Counted from the first letter of the stretch, positions 26,699 through 36,222 are shown. The stretch is DNA of 64,000 bases from Saprospiraceae bacterium UBA7687 (GCA_002482845.1 DLGT01000102.1:40256-104255), one strand, 5' to 3'. A program made the numbers and translations. Notes: generated from the letters alone by a model not told the origin.

Positions 26699-28489
26699 AT
26701 GAAGTTATTTCGGTTTTTATTGTTTACATTACTAATCACTTTTGTGGTGAAAACTTCTGTTGCGCAATCACCTAATATCTTGAGAAATGATCAAATTCAG
26801 CATACTTATGACAGATTTGAAATACTAAGAAAAAGTGACACAACGCTTGTAAATAGTATCAATAATTATGATCGTAAAGAAACCATGATATTTTTTAGAA
26901 GATCCTTGTCCGATCTAAATATGACTCAAAAGGACAAATATGATCTTGAACATTTTATGGCCGATAATTATGAATTTTTGCCATCTTACGAACAGATATC
27001 TAATGATAGTATTCAAAATGACATATTCAGGCCAGGACAAAGTGATATTGACGATGATGCATTTCTCAAACTGTCAAAAAAAGATTTTGAAAGGAAACCA
27101 TTTCTAAAGTATTTTTACAAAACGCCAGCTAATTTTATTCAATTGGAAACGCCATCTTTCAAGATGTATATTAATCCAGTAATGCAACTTACTTACTTAA
27201 ATGAAAAAAATAATGCAAATACAGTATTTCAAAATACGCGTGGTATTGAGTTGAGAGCATATATTGACGAAAAAGTGTATGTTTATACCCAGCTTTTGGA
27301 AAATCAGAGGAGTTATCTTAGCTTTGTAGATGATAGAATTCAGAAATTTGGTACCTTACCAGGACAAGGATTCTGGAAAAGTTACAGTTCATCTATCATT
27401 GGAAATCTAAATGGTTACGATTTTTTTAATGCACGTGCTTATGTAGGATTTAATCCTGTGAAAAGTATTAATATTGAATTTGGTCATGGCAGTCATTTTA
27501 TCGGAAATGGGATTAGGTCTTTGCTGCTTTCAGATTATAGCCACAATTATCTATATTTGAAGTTCAATACAAGAATTTGGAAATTTCAATACCAAAATAT
27601 TTTTGCTGAGTTAGCTCCAACTTCTACATTGAGAAATCCTGGTGATAACGTATTGCCTAAAAAATATGCAGCCACACATTATTTGGCTTTTAAACCAAAT
27701 GCAAAATTTGAAATAGGATTATTCGAGACTGTTATTTTTGCAAGAGAAAATCACTTTGAATTTCAATATCTGAATCCTGTTATTTTGTATAGAGCTGTAG
27801 AACATTTTTTGGATAGTCCAGACAATGTCATGTTAGGTCTTAACATCAAAATAAATCCCATCAAGGGTATTTCTCTCTATGGACAACTTATCTTAGATGA
27901 ATTCAAACTATCTGAAGTCAGAAAACAAACGGGTTGGTGGGCAAATAAATTTGGCGGTCAGCTAGGTATTAAATATATAAATGCTTTTGGAATTGATCAT
28001 CTTGACCTTCAGTTAGAGCATAATGTTGTTCGCCCTTACACTTACTCTCATCGAGACACTTTGCCTACTTTAGGAGACTATTCTATAGCCAATTATGCTC
28101 ATTCAAATCAGCCTTTGGCACACCCATTAGGTGCCAATTTTAGAGAAACTATTCTTATAGCACGCTTCAAACCACACAACAGAATTTACCTTACTGCCAA
28201 AGCATTATTTACAACTTATGGGGATGACAGACCTGGTGAAAATTGGGGAGGGAATATATTGTTACCACTCGAAAATAGACAACTTGAATATGGAAATGTG
28301 ATAGGTCAAGGTTTAAAAACAGACATTATGGCTATAAATTTTGATGCCAGTTATGAGTTTTTCCATAATTATTTCTTTGACGTTCAAGCAATGTGGCGTC
28401 AAACTGCCGTAGAAGGAGTAGCTAAAGATCAGCATTATCTTGGCGCAGGATTCCGAATCAATATTGGACAAATTACCTATGATTATTGA
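26699..28489 (+). CDS. Wzi/RemB-like outer-membrane protein
   Basis: 596 residues with a signal peptide (1-22, SVAQS). An N-terminal alpha-helical segment (about 23-125) precedes a beta-barrel-like region. That region has segments typical of capsule-assembly Wzi family proteins and the related Flavobacterium gliding protein RemB: TRGIELRAYID, E-F-G-H-G-S-H-F-I-G-N-G-I-R-S-L-L-L-S and EFQYLNPVILYRAVEHFL. The role would be attaching or exporting surface polysaccharide at the outer membrane. No other gliding genes are in the window, so I prefer the Wzi-like label. It stands alone; hairpins follow it. Confidence 0.78.
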   Translation: MKLFRFLLFTLLITFVVKTSVAQSPNILRNDQIQHTYDRFEILRKSDTTLVNSINNYDRKETMIFFRRSLSDLNMTQKDKYDLEHFMADNYEFLPSYEQISNDSIQNDIFRPGQSDIDDDAFLKLSKKDFERKPFLKYFYKTPANFIQLETPSFKMYINPVMQLTYLNEKNNANTVFQNTRGIELRAYIDEKVYVYTQLLENQRSYLSFVDDRIQKFGTLPGQGFWKSYSSSIIGNLNGYDFFNARAYVGFNPVKSINIEFGHGSHFIGNGIRSLLLSDYSHNYLYLKFNTRIWKFQYQNIFAELAPTSTLRNPGDNVLPKKYAATHYLAFKPNAKFEIGLFETVIFARENHFEFQYLNPVILYRAVEHFLDSPDNVMLGLNIKINPIKGISLYGQLILDEFKLSEVRKQTGWWANKFGGQLGIKYINAFGIDHLDLQLEHNVVRPYTYSHRDTLPTLGDYSIANYAHSNQPLAHPLGANFRETILIARFKPHNRIYLTAKALFTTYGDDRPGENWGGNILLPLENRQLEYGNVIGQGLKTDIMAINFDASYEFFHNYFFDVQAMWRQTAVEGVAKDQHYLGAGFRINIGQITYDY

Positions 28490-28545
28490 CCTATTGTTTA
28501 AGGTTTAATTGTTTAATGTTGAATTGATTAAGGTTTTTGTCCGAT

Positions 28546-28595
28546 AAGCTTAGCGTCTTCGCTAAGCTTGGGTTAGTAAAAGCGTCTCGCTTTTA
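28546..28595. repeat. Two tandem hairpins between convergent genes
   Basis: AAGCTTAGCG-tctt-CGCTAAGCTT (28546-28569) is a perfect 10-bp hairpin with a 4-base loop. TAAAAGCG-tct-CGCTTTTA (28577-28595) is a perfect 8-bp hairpin. They share GCG-TCT-CGC at the tips. Neither is followed by a long T-run, so they look more like repetitive extragenic palindromes or weak bidirectional terminators. Confidence 0.65.
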
Positions 28596-28628
28596 ATTGT
28601 GGATTATTATTGAATCTTAATCTTAACC

Positions 28629-28961
28629 TTACTTAATTATTGGTCTAGCCCTGATTGTGTCTGATATGCTGATTTTACCTGGAGAAAAGGGCTTTAAAGG
28701 TTTGTCAGGAAAAATAATGGAATCAGAAAGTCTGAAAGAAATTTCTTCGGATATCAACGAATCTACATATTCTTCTGCTTTTAGGATAGCCTCAGTGGTA
28801 CATCTTGAGAGTATTTGTTGTTTGTATTCTTCTTTTCTTTTGTCGAGTGCTTCTTTAATTTTGATGTTTTTAATTGTGAGATTATCAGTCTCATCTTGAC
28901 ATGAAATCAATAAAAATAAGGTAACTACGGTGAAAAGATGTTTCATTTTTTTCATGCTCAT
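28629..28961 (-). CDS. Small lipoprotein, paralogue of the upstream one
   Basis: 110 residues with a lipoprotein signal (LLISC, Cys21). A charged helical region contains C53-x11-V-D-S-L, the same spacing as in the upstream lipoprotein, suggesting an old duplication. The C-terminal third is Pro/Ser rich. The start ATG at 28961 overlaps the upstream stop codon as ATGA, so translation is coupled. It is the last gene of the lptB operon. Function unknown; a role near lipopolysaccharide transport is only a contextual guess. Confidence 0.72.
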   Translation of the reverse strand: MSMKKMKHLFTVVTLFLLISCQDETDNLTIKNIKIKEALDKRKEEYKQQILSRCTTEAILKAEEYVDSLISEEISFRLSDSIIFPDKPLKPFSPGKISISDTIRARPIIK

Positions 28962-29215
28962 TTCATAAAATAAATTTCTATCTCTGCCATTCTTTCAGTT
29001 TTCAATGAGTCCACTGCTCGCTGGTATATGGTATCTTTATTTGCAACACACAGAGAGTCTACCGTATTACGCCATTCATTGAGTGTATTGTTATATAATG
29101 TATCTAATGTATATTTCTCAGCTGCTGTCAGTTGTTTGCTATCCGCACTACATCCTGAATTCATATAAATTAGAGCTAATATTCCGATCACAAATATCAA
29201 TTTAACTTGGATCAT
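28958..29215 (-). CDS. Small lipoprotein behind lptB
   Basis: 85 residues. Lipoprotein signal with N-S-G-C (Cys22), then a single charged, probably helical segment containing a second Cys in V-D-S-L-C-x11-V-D-S-L. Its ATG lies 14 bp inside the 3' end of lptB and its stop overlaps the start of the next lipoprotein gene. Tight coupling makes it a real gene despite its size. I do not recognise a family. Confidence 0.7.
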   Translation of the reverse strand: MIQVKLIFVIGILALIYMNSGCSADSKQLTAAEKYTLDTLYNNTLNEWRNTVDSLCVANKDTIYQRAVDSLKTERMAEIEIYFMK

Positions 29216-29954
29216 GGAGTTCTGGATTTTTCTTTTTCAATTCAAAGTTTTTACCTAGATACACTCTTCTTACTACTTCATCTGCTGCAAGCTCTTCTGC
29301 TGTGCCTGCTTTCAGAATATTACCTTCAAACATCAAGTACGCTCGGTCCGTAATAGAAAGAGTCTCTTGTACATTATGGTCAGTGATCAGTATGCCAATA
29401 TTTTTAGTCTTAAGTTTTGCTACGATATATTGTATATCTTCTACAGCGATAGGGTCGATGCCTGCGAATGGTTCATCGAGCAAAATAAATTTAGGATTTG
29501 AAGCTAGTGATCTTGCTATTTCTGTTCTTCTTCTTTCGCCACCGGAAAGCGAATCACCTATGTTTTTGCGCACCTTGTCTAGTCTGAATTCGCTGATGAG
29601 TGACTCAAGTTTTTCATGACGTTCTTCTTTGCTTAAACCGATCATTTCTAGTACTGCCATGATGTTGTCTTCGACAGATAGTTTTCTAAATACGCTTGGT
29701 TCTTGAGGAAGATATCCGATACCTTTCTGAGCTCTTCTATACATAGCATCAGAGGTGACTTCTTGTCCATCTAGTATGACTTTGCCACTTGTAGGCTGTA
29801 TAAATCCTACCATCATGTAGAATGTTGTCGTCTTGCCGGCACCATTAGGTCCTAGCAATCCTACTATTTCACCTTGATCTACATGGATCGATACAGATTT
29901 GACTACCTGTCGTTGTCCATAAAATTTTACTAAATTTTCAGCGCTGAATACCAT
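29202..29954 (-). CDS. lptB: LPS export ABC transporter ATP-binding protein LptB
   Basis: 250 residues. ATPase of the LptB2FG complex that extracts lipopolysaccharide from the inner membrane. Walker A G-P-N-G-A-G-K-T (35-42), signature L-S-G-G-E (136-140), Walker B I-L-L-D-E-P (D160, E161), and the LptB-specific opening with Y-G-Q-R-Q-V-V and E-V-T-S-D-A-M-Y-R-R-A-Q-K-G-I-G-Y-L-P-Q-E-P. It follows the Ig-like lipoprotein gene by 3 bp and overlaps the next lipoprotein gene by 14 bp. LptF, LptG and other Lpt proteins are not in the window. Confidence 0.95.
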   Translation of the reverse strand: MVFSAENLVKFYGQRQVVKSVSIHVDQGEIVGLLGPNGAGKTTTFYMMVGFIQPTSGKVILDGQEVTSDAMYRRAQKGIGYLPQEPSVFRKLSVEDNIMAVLEMIGLSKEERHEKLESLISEFRLDKVRKNIGDSLSGGERRRTEIARSLASNPKFILLDEPFAGIDPIAVEDIQYIVAKLKTKNIGILITDHNVQETLSITDRAYLMFEGNILKAGTAEELAADEVVRRVYLGKNFELKKKNPELHDPS

Positions 29955-29957
29955 CTT

Positions 29958-31628
29958 TTATTTTAACTTCTGTTCAATACTATTTTTTAAACTAGATTCA
30001 TCTTTATTTGGTTCACTACCTACTGCAGCACCCGTTTTCCAAGAAATGGTAACTTCGCTTTCCCAGTTTTCACGGAGTTTATCCCCTTTTATGGTTTTGA
30101 TATTTTCTGGTTGTGTTTTTTGCCAATAATTTCCTGGATCCCATTTCCCATTTTTATTAACATCTTCTATAATTTCAAAATTATATTTATCAGGTACTAA
30201 ACCTTTTAGATTAATCTTTGTCTCAGAAACATTATTTACTACTATCTCGTATATTAGTTTTTTCTCTCTTAATACCTTAATAATATAGGTGTTAGTAGAG
30301 TCCAAGTCTACAATACTTCCCAAAATAGTACTAGTCTGCGTCGGTGTCAGGATGGAGAATGTCAGTCCAAATGAATCATTGACCATACCATATATATTGC
30401 GAATAACATTGCTATCAATGGAGACAAAGTACTTCTCGCCAGGTAGCCAATTATACTTGATGATTAGATTTTTTCTGCTCTCAGAGAGTTGAATGTCAAC
30501 ATTTTCAAGTAGACCTATAGTATCTGCTATTTCTATTTTTTCTACATCAAATGAGTCAATTGGAAAGTTAAAACCTATCATCAGCGAATCACCTGACAGC
30601 ATCTGTGTCGAATTATTGGCGATCTCTCTTTTGAATTTTGATTTTTTTAAGAAATCTGTTTTACCTCTAGGTTTGACTTTTAGAGTATCATCTAGGACGT
30701 ACACAAAAAACGAATCGATGTCTGTATTATAATAAATATTTATAGAATCGTTCACTATCTCATTGTAGGTAATGAGTTCATTATCAGATATTTGATAAGT
30801 GATTTCTTTTGGATTGGTATTAAATAAAAGATTGATTCTTCCGTAAACCTTACTATTTGATGAGACAAGTTTGGTTTTTGGCGTAGGGATTGATGAGACC
30901 AGTTTGTAAGATTTTACAATGGTGTCCTCCAAGAATATCAAAGAATCAAGAAAAGCGATTTTTTCAGTTGGAAGATCATACTTGTAATTCAGATTTTCAT
31001 CCTTCATGGCAAATAATCTGAAAGTGTCACTTTTTATATTTTGGAATGAAAATTCACCCGTTTTATTTGTTCTAGCAAAATAAAATGGTTTTTCTTTTGC
31101 TACGATAGAATCTTCAATATTATCATACAGAAATACGACCATGTCTTGTTCGGGCTCTCTAGTGAGCGCATTGATGATATTCCCTTTCAGACTCAAACTA
31201 TCTAAAACATCTCCTGTAGAAAACACAAAAGTGAAGTTAGAAAGCTTATTACTCTCATGAAAATCGACAATTGATTCTCCAAAATTGATGGTGTAGGTGG
31301 CATTCTCTCTCAGGACTTCTTTTTTGTCAAACTCAAAAGTGACCTTTTTGCCTTTATGTTTTACCTGTGGAATGTAAGTAAGTGGCGGAGACACGAGCAC
31401 TTGTTTAATAGCATCTTTCACTTCTACAAACTCATCAAAATGAAATTCAAAAAGCCGTAGGTTTAAGTTCGTTTGTTTGTTTTTGGTAGATCGGAGAGAG
31501 TCTAATTTTGGTGGTATTTCATCCTTCTTGCCACCTGTAGGCGAGCCAGTACTCGCACAAGAATACAAGGATATAATGGCAATTAATACCAAACAACTTA
31601 GACCCAAAAATGTCGAATAAACTTTCAA
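29958..31628 (-). CDS. Lipoprotein with N-terminal Big_5-type Ig-like domain
   Basis: 556 residues. Lipoprotein signal with Y-S-C-A-S-T-G-S-P-T-G-G (Cys24), the usual opening of this large Bacteroidota lipoprotein family. It is followed by an Ig-like Big_5 domain (about 35-135, with P-P-K-L-D-S and the F-x-F-S-T-G ending) and several further beta domains. One of these, D-x-N-x-N-x-K-Y-D, resembles a calcium-binding or carboxypeptidase-regulatory motif. The start codon is TTG at 31628; there is no in-frame ATG upstream. First gene of the lptB operon. Probably an envelope scaffold protein; exact role unknown. Confidence 0.82.
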   Translation of the reverse strand: MKVYSTFLGLSCLVLIAIISLYSCASTGSPTGGKKDEIPPKLDSLRSTKNKQTNLNLRLFEFHFDEFVEVKDAIKQVLVSPPLTYIPQVKHKGKKVTFEFDKKEVLRENATYTINFGESIVDFHESNKLSNFTFVFSTGDVLDSLSLKGNIINALTREPEQDMVVFLYDNIEDSIVAKEKPFYFARTNKTGEFSFQNIKSDTFRLFAMKDENLNYKYDLPTEKIAFLDSLIFLEDTIVKSYKLVSSIPTPKTKLVSSNSKVYGRINLLFNTNPKEITYQISDNELITYNEIVNDSINIYYNTDIDSFFVYVLDDTLKVKPRGKTDFLKKSKFKREIANNSTQMLSGDSLMIGFNFPIDSFDVEKIEIADTIGLLENVDIQLSESRKNLIIKYNWLPGEKYFVSIDSNVIRNIYGMVNDSFGLTFSILTPTQTSTILGSIVDLDSTNTYIIKVLREKKLIYEIVVNNVSETKINLKGLVPDKYNFEIIEDVNKNGKWDPGNYWQKTQPENIKTIKGDKLRENWESEVTISWKTGAAVGSEPNKDESSLKNSIEQKLK

Positions 31629-31832
31629 ATGTTTTATGTTCTGATCAAATAAACTGCAAAAGTCGCCTTTTTAAAGCTATCATTAAAGAAAAACTTGGAT
31701 CATAATTTTCAAAAATTTCCATTTCTGTAAATATATGAAATAAATTGGTGTTATTTTGCATTCTAGCCACATTTCAAAATACGAAAGTAAATCTTATTTG
31801 TTATAATTAATCGTATTTATAATTAAATAACA

Positions 31833-31862
31833 CTTGCGTTAATTTGTTGTTAAATACCTTTG
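31833..31862 (+). promoter_or_regulatory. Promoter of the histidine kinase gene
   Basis: CTTG at 31833-31836, an 18-bp spacer, then TACCTTTG at 31855-31862, close to the TTTG-N(19-21)-TAnnTTTG consensus. The predicted transcript starts near 31869, which favours the ATG at 31894 over the in-frame codon at 31876. Confidence 0.6.
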
Positions 31863-31893
31863 TATCATCAAAGTATTGAATATATTTGTCACC

Positions 31894-33318
31894 ATGAGTA
31901 AAAAAGCCATTTGGACCATCATCATTTTTATGACCTTATCCCTGATAGGCGTTGGTGTTATTCAATTCATGTGGATACAAAGAGCTGTCAATCTCGATGA
32001 GAAAAACTTTAATGACAAGGTCCAAATAGCCTTGAGTAATGTAAAAAAAAGACTTCAGAATGATGCAGAAAATGAAGCTGAAAAAAATTATTATACCAAC
32101 AAGTCACTTTTTGATTCGAAGACAACCATAGAAAAGATCATATCTGAGGATATTGCCAATAGTAGGAGTATCAATTCATATCAGAGAATTAAGGATTTTG
32201 AATACCGTTCTTCTATTCTCAATCCGGTAGATCTGCTAGAAAACATAGACAAAGATAAGCTTGCAAAATATCTCAAGAAAGAACTTCTAGCTCAAAATAT
32301 TGACCTTAAGTATGAATATGGAGTGTATTCAAATAAGGAAAAGGCCTATTTTATTGAAAATGGCAATTACACAGCGACCATAGGTGATACTACTCGTTCA
32401 AGCAATATAGCAGCAATGAATCCACTCTATAAGGCGGAATACAAAATCTCGCTTTTTGCCGACGAAAGCGCCGAACCTGGACATTTAAACTTATTTTTCC
32501 CAGGGAAAACTCGTTTTCTGTGGGCATCTGTGATTCCTATTTTGATAAGTTCTATAGTATTTACAGCAATGATTCTCTTCTGTTTTTCATACACGATTTA
32601 TGTCATCTTCAGACAGAAAAAGGTATCAGAAATGAAAACAGATTTTATCAATAATATGACTCACGAGTTTAAAACACCGATTGCAACCATCTCTCTTGCT
32701 TCAGACTCGATCTTGAGTCCATCTATTTTGGCCAATCAAGATAAAGTCTCCAGATTTATAAATATCATTAAACAAGAGAATGCTAGGATGCTCGGTCAGG
32801 TAGAGAAAGTACTCCAAATGGCACAAATCGAAAAGGAAAACGTAGAGTTAAAACTCGTCCAATGTAACATCCACGAACTGATAGAGAATGCTATAGTCAA
32901 TGCAGAATTAAAAATACAAGCAAAAGGAGGCACCATCATAACCAACCTTGACGCAAAAAATCCCGTCATACAAGGTGATGTGACCCATATTTCGAGTATT
33001 ATCAATAATCTATTAGACAATGCTGAGAAATATACTCCCGAATCACCTAATATTGTCATTAGCTCAAGAAATGTAAAAGATGGTGTAGAGTTTTCTATCG
33101 AAGACAATGGCATCGGGATGAACAAAGATTCTTTAAAATTGATTTTTGAAAAATTTTATCGAGTCCACACGGGCAATATACATGATGTAAAAGGATTTGG
33201 ATTGGGTCTTAGTTATGTCAAAGCTATGGTAGATGCGCACCATGGTAAGATCAATGTAAAAAGTGAATTGGGTAAGGGAAGTACGTTTTCCGTATTTTTG
33301 CCTTACAAAAAAATGTAA
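31894..33318 (+). CDS. Sensor histidine kinase, RprX type
   Basis: 474 residues from the ATG at 31894. TM1 (about 7-28), a periplasmic sensor domain of about 180 residues, TM2 (about 207-236), then HisKA with phospho-acceptor H257 in N-M-T-H-E-F-K-T-P. HATPase_c follows with the N box I-I-N-N-L-L-D-N-A-E-K-Y and G boxes E-D-N-G-I-G-M and G-F-G-L-G-L. It phosphorylates the response regulator encoded 53 bp downstream. The domain layout matches RprX of Bacteroides. The signal is not evident. Confidence 0.93.
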   Translation: MSKKAIWTIIIFMTLSLIGVGVIQFMWIQRAVNLDEKNFNDKVQIALSNVKKRLQNDAENEAEKNYYTNKSLFDSKTTIEKIISEDIANSRSINSYQRIKDFEYRSSILNPVDLLENIDKDKLAKYLKKELLAQNIDLKYEYGVYSNKEKAYFIENGNYTATIGDTTRSSNIAAMNPLYKAEYKISLFADESAEPGHLNLFFPGKTRFLWASVIPILISSIVFTAMILFCFSYTIYVIFRQKKVSEMKTDFINNMTHEFKTPIATISLASDSILSPSILANQDKVSRFINIIKQENARMLGQVEKVLQMAQIEKENVELKLVQCNIHELIENAIVNAELKIQAKGGTIITNLDAKNPVIQGDVTHISSIINNLLDNAEKYTPESPNIVISSRNVKDGVEFSIEDNGIGMNKDSLKLIFEKFYRVHTGNIHDVKGFGLGLSYVKAMVDAHHGKINVKSELGKGSTFSVFLPYKKM

Positions 33319-33371
33319 AATAAAAAATGTCATTATTCAGTTATTAGTTAAATAGAAAAAATCAAAAAGAA

Positions 33372-34076
33372 ATGGGAAATAGAATATTATTAGTAGAAGA
33401 TGACCAGAATTTTGGTGATGTACTTCGTTCGTACTTAGAGATGAATGATTATGATGTCACCTTGGCTACAGATGGAGAAGCTGGTTTTGAAGCGTTCAAA
33501 AGAGGTACATTCGACCTTACGATCACCGATGTCATGATGCCCAAAAAAGATGGCTTCACGATGGCTAAAGAAATTAGAGGTATAAATAAAGTGATTCCAA
33601 TCATATTTTTAACTGCCAAAACATTAAAAGAAGATGTTTTGGAAGGATTTAAATTGGGTGCAGATGATTACATTACAAAACCTTTTAATTCTGAAGAACT
33701 TCTTTTTAGGGTGAAAGCTGTCCTCCGAAGGTCATCAAAACCTGAAGAAAATCTCGAAGATCAACGTGACTTTATTATAGGTGATTACCATTTTGACTAT
33801 GCCCTTCGTATTTTGACATACAAAGTTGATGGTAGTACTGAAAAATTATCTCCCAAAGAAGCACAATTGTTGAGATTGTTCTGTTTTAGAATTAATGACG
33901 TATTGCAAAGATCAGAAGCACTAACCAAGATATGGGAAGATGATAATTATTTTACGGCTAGAAGTATGGATGTATTTATCACCAAAATCCGTAAATATTT
34001 GGCAAAAGATACCAACATAGAGATAGAAAACATTCACGGCAATGGTTTCAGAATGTATCTGAAGTCTCAGCAATAA
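33372..34076 (+). CDS. OmpR-family response regulator, RprY type
   Basis: 234 residues. Receiver domain with D11-D12 (EDDQNF), phosphorylation site D53 in T-D-V-M-M-P, T in F-L-T-A-K and K103 in T-K-P-F. A winged-helix DNA-binding domain (about 135-232) follows. It is the partner of the kinase upstream (53 bp) and a transcription factor; target genes are unknown. Confidence 0.94.
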   Translation: MGNRILLVEDDQNFGDVLRSYLEMNDYDVTLATDGEAGFEAFKRGTFDLTITDVMMPKKDGFTMAKEIRGINKVIPIIFLTAKTLKEDVLEGFKLGADDYITKPFNSEELLFRVKAVLRRSSKPEENLEDQRDFIIGDYHFDYALRILTYKVDGSTEKLSPKEAQLLRLFCFRINDVLQRSEALTKIWEDDNYFTARSMDVFITKIRKYLAKDTNIEIENIHGNGFRMYLKSQQ

Positions 34077-34094
34077 TTACAGTAAGAAGCGTTT

Positions 34095-35051
34095 TTATAG
34101 GTTTGTCTTTTCAATTTTCCATATTCGGATAGTCCTATCGTCACTTGCGCTTACTAGCGTAGACTCGGTATGTAACCATAGTAGGCTATTGACAGAATTG
34201 ATATGTCCATCCTTTTGAACATCAATAGATTTGTACAATTCAAAACTTGTGTCATCCCATATTCTGATACATTTATCTCTAGATGCTGTGGCAAATAGAG
34301 ATAATTCGGGTATGTGTACGATACTATTGATGGTAAACATATGTGCCGCAAAATCTTGTTCTACATCCATATTGGGGACAGACCAAGCTTTGAGATGCGC
34401 ATCTCTACCACCCGAAAGAAGGGTTTCATTTGGCAGCATTGCAAGGCTGAAAACGGAATTTTGATGTGCAAGTACTATGTTTTTTTCTACTTTTAAGTCT
34501 TTTTCATTTATTTGATAGATGGTATTGTCACTAGATCCTATATATATGGTATAGTTTTTATCGTCATATATAATGGAACGAAGGCCTTGATTAGATATTT
34601 TTAAAGATTCTATTGGTTGATAAGTTTGTACATCCCATTTACACAAATAACCATCGCCACTTATTGAGTAAATATGGTCGGAACTGACCTGACAAAAGCC
34701 GAAAATACTTCCTTTATGAAAAGCAACACGTTTTAAAATGATATTTGTCTCTGTATCAAGCCAATAGATGTGTCCTTCAAAATCACCTACCACCAATAAA
34801 TGATGTTCCTTTATATAAATGATAGAAAATACTTTTCCTTCTACTTTTGCTAATAATAGTCCGTCGGTTTTTCTATTATCTTTTTCCCATTGGACTATCC
34901 ATCCGTCACCTGCAGCAGAAAAGAAATATGGTGTATCTATTTTATCTGCTAGACAATAAATGGATGAAATGTGTCCTGATAAGGTAACTAAGTGCTTGAT
35001 ATGGAAAGTTCGACCTAAAATATGGTTTATATTTATTTGCTTTTCAAACAA
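34095..35051 (-). CDS. WD40-repeat protein
   Basis: 318 residues without a signal peptide, so probably cytoplasmic. About seven WD40 repeats are visible, with endings such as DGWIVQW, DGYLCKW, DAHLKAW, DKCIRIWD and DRTIRIWK, enough for a full propeller. Such proteins are interaction platforms and no enzyme motif is seen. The codon at 35051 is TTG, preceded directly by an in-frame stop, so TTG is the only start that keeps the first blade. It is convergent with the response regulator gene. Confidence 0.88.
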   Translation of the reverse strand: MFEKQININHILGRTFHIKHLVTLSGHISSIYCLADKIDTPYFFSAAGDGWIVQWEKDNRKTDGLLLAKVEGKVFSIIYIKEHHLLVVGDFEGHIYWLDTETNIILKRVAFHKGSIFGFCQVSSDHIYSISGDGYLCKWDVQTYQPIESLKISNQGLRSIIYDDKNYTIYIGSSDNTIYQINEKDLKVEKNIVLAHQNSVFSLAMLPNETLLSGGRDAHLKAWSVPNMDVEQDFAAHMFTINSIVHIPELSLFATASRDKCIRIWDDTSFELYKSIDVQKDGHINSVNSLLWLHTESTLVSASDDRTIRIWKIEKTNL

Positions 35052-35109
35052 TCAGAATCCAATATGTGTTCTAGATAGCAGTCAAAAGAAATAATTTTGA
35101 CTTAATTAA

Positions 35110-35117
35110 TATATTTG
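35110..35117 (+). promoter_or_regulatory. -7 element (TATATTTG) of the PPTase gene
   Basis: TATATTTG fits TAnnTTTG. The longest frame starts at a TTG inside this element (35115), so the gene must start downstream, at ATG 35139. Confidence 0.55.
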
Positions 35118-35138
35118 TCAAGGCTTTTAATTTTTTTA

Positions 35139-35777
35139 ATGCCGTTAATTTATACATCGGATCTTATTACGGTTGGGAAACTTGGGGTTTGGAATGTGGA
35201 AGAAGATGATGCTTTCTTTCATAATCAATTGCACGTTACCGATATAGAACAAAACGAGCTGGATTATTTAGGCATTCGAAAACGAAAAGAATGGTTTTCA
35301 TCTAGATATTTATTACACCTTTTATCAGAAAGAGAGATACGGGGAGCTTGTTTAAAAGACGCATTTGGAAAGCCATATTTGGAAAATTCTGATCATTACA
35401 TTTCTATCAGCCATTCTGCTGATTATACAGCAGTTATAGCTTCTACGAGTGTGGTGGGTATTGATATTCAACGGATTGTTGCTAAAATAGAAAGAATTGC
35501 GCCAAAGTTTATTTCAGAAGATGAAGTTATTAACATTACAGATATAAGCCACATCGAATGCATGCATACCATATGGGGTGCCAAAGAATCTATGTATAAA
35601 GCTTATGGAAAAAAGGAGTTAGATTTTAAAAAACACATTTTTATTTTGCCATTTGAGTACAATGCGAATGGTTTTGTTTTTGAAGGAATTGTTAAAAAGG
35701 ATGATTTTCTCGAAAAATATACTTTATTTTGCCACACAATAAATGATTTAATTCTTGTATATGCTATTCAACAATAA
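35139..35777 (+). CDS. 4'-phosphopantetheinyl transferase superfamily protein
   Basis: 212 residues from the ATG at 35139. It moves the phosphopantetheine arm of CoA to a serine of a carrier protein. The Mg-binding motif V-G-I-D109-I-Q and the W-G-A-K-E150-S-M-Y-K-A-Y motif are intact, as is the preceding S-I-S-H-S. Length and order match Sfp/EntD-type enzymes. An acyl carrier protein gene with the DSL serine lies at 54408 and is a plausible substrate, since no AcpS is seen here. The downstream lipoprotein gene overlaps it by 17 bp. Confidence 0.9.
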   Translation: MPLIYTSDLITVGKLGVWNVEEDDAFFHNQLHVTDIEQNELDYLGIRKRKEWFSSRYLLHLLSEREIRGACLKDAFGKPYLENSDHYISISHSADYTAVIASTSVVGIDIQRIVAKIERIAPKFISEDEVINITDISHIECMHTIWGAKESMYKAYGKKELDFKKHIFILPFEYNANGFVFEGIVKKDDFLEKYTLFCHTINDLILVYAIQQ

Positions 35778-36222
35778 ATTTTCAATAGTCGGTTTGTTCG
35801 TTCTAGTACTGTCGTTTTCAATGAATTCATGTAAATCGAAAGGTGATTCAGAACCCATAGAAACAGAAACAGCCATACCTCCATTCGAAAACGAAGAGTT
35901 TGTTACTTTTTACAATACTTTCAGTAGTGATAGTATTTTTCAGATGGAACACATTACATTTCCTTTAGAAGGGACTAGACCACAGGAGGACAGTACAGAC
36001 GTCGTGCCTGATGACTTTAGATGGACCCAAGATAATTGGAAGTTACATAGGCCTTTTGATGATGGGAATAAAACTTTTGTTAGACAATTTGAGAATGGCC
36101 CAGGCAATATAATTATTGAATATATTGCAGATAAGTCAGGTCAATATTCCATGGAGAGGAGGTTTGCAAAGCTTTCTGCTGGTTGGCATTTGATATATTA
36201 TAGAAAAATGGGGAAATATTAA
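35761..36222 (+). CDS. DUF4348-like lipoprotein
   Basis: 153 residues from the ATG at 35761; the longest frame begins two codons earlier at a TTG. Lipoprotein signal with S-C (M-N-S-C). The domain F-x-x-F-x-x-x-F-x-x-D-x-x-F-Q-x-x-x-I-x-F-P-L and the W-H-L-x-Y-Y ending match DUF4348, a Bacteroidota envelope family of unknown function. It overlaps the transferase gene by 17 bp, so translation is coupled. Confidence 0.72.
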   Translation: MLFNNKFSIVGLFVLVLSFSMNSCKSKGDSEPIETETAIPPFENEEFVTFYNTFSSDSIFQMEHITFPLEGTRPQEDSTDVVPDDFRWTQDNWKLHRPFDDGNKTFVRQFENGPGNIIIEYIADKSGQYSMERRFAKLSAGWHLIYYRKMGKY

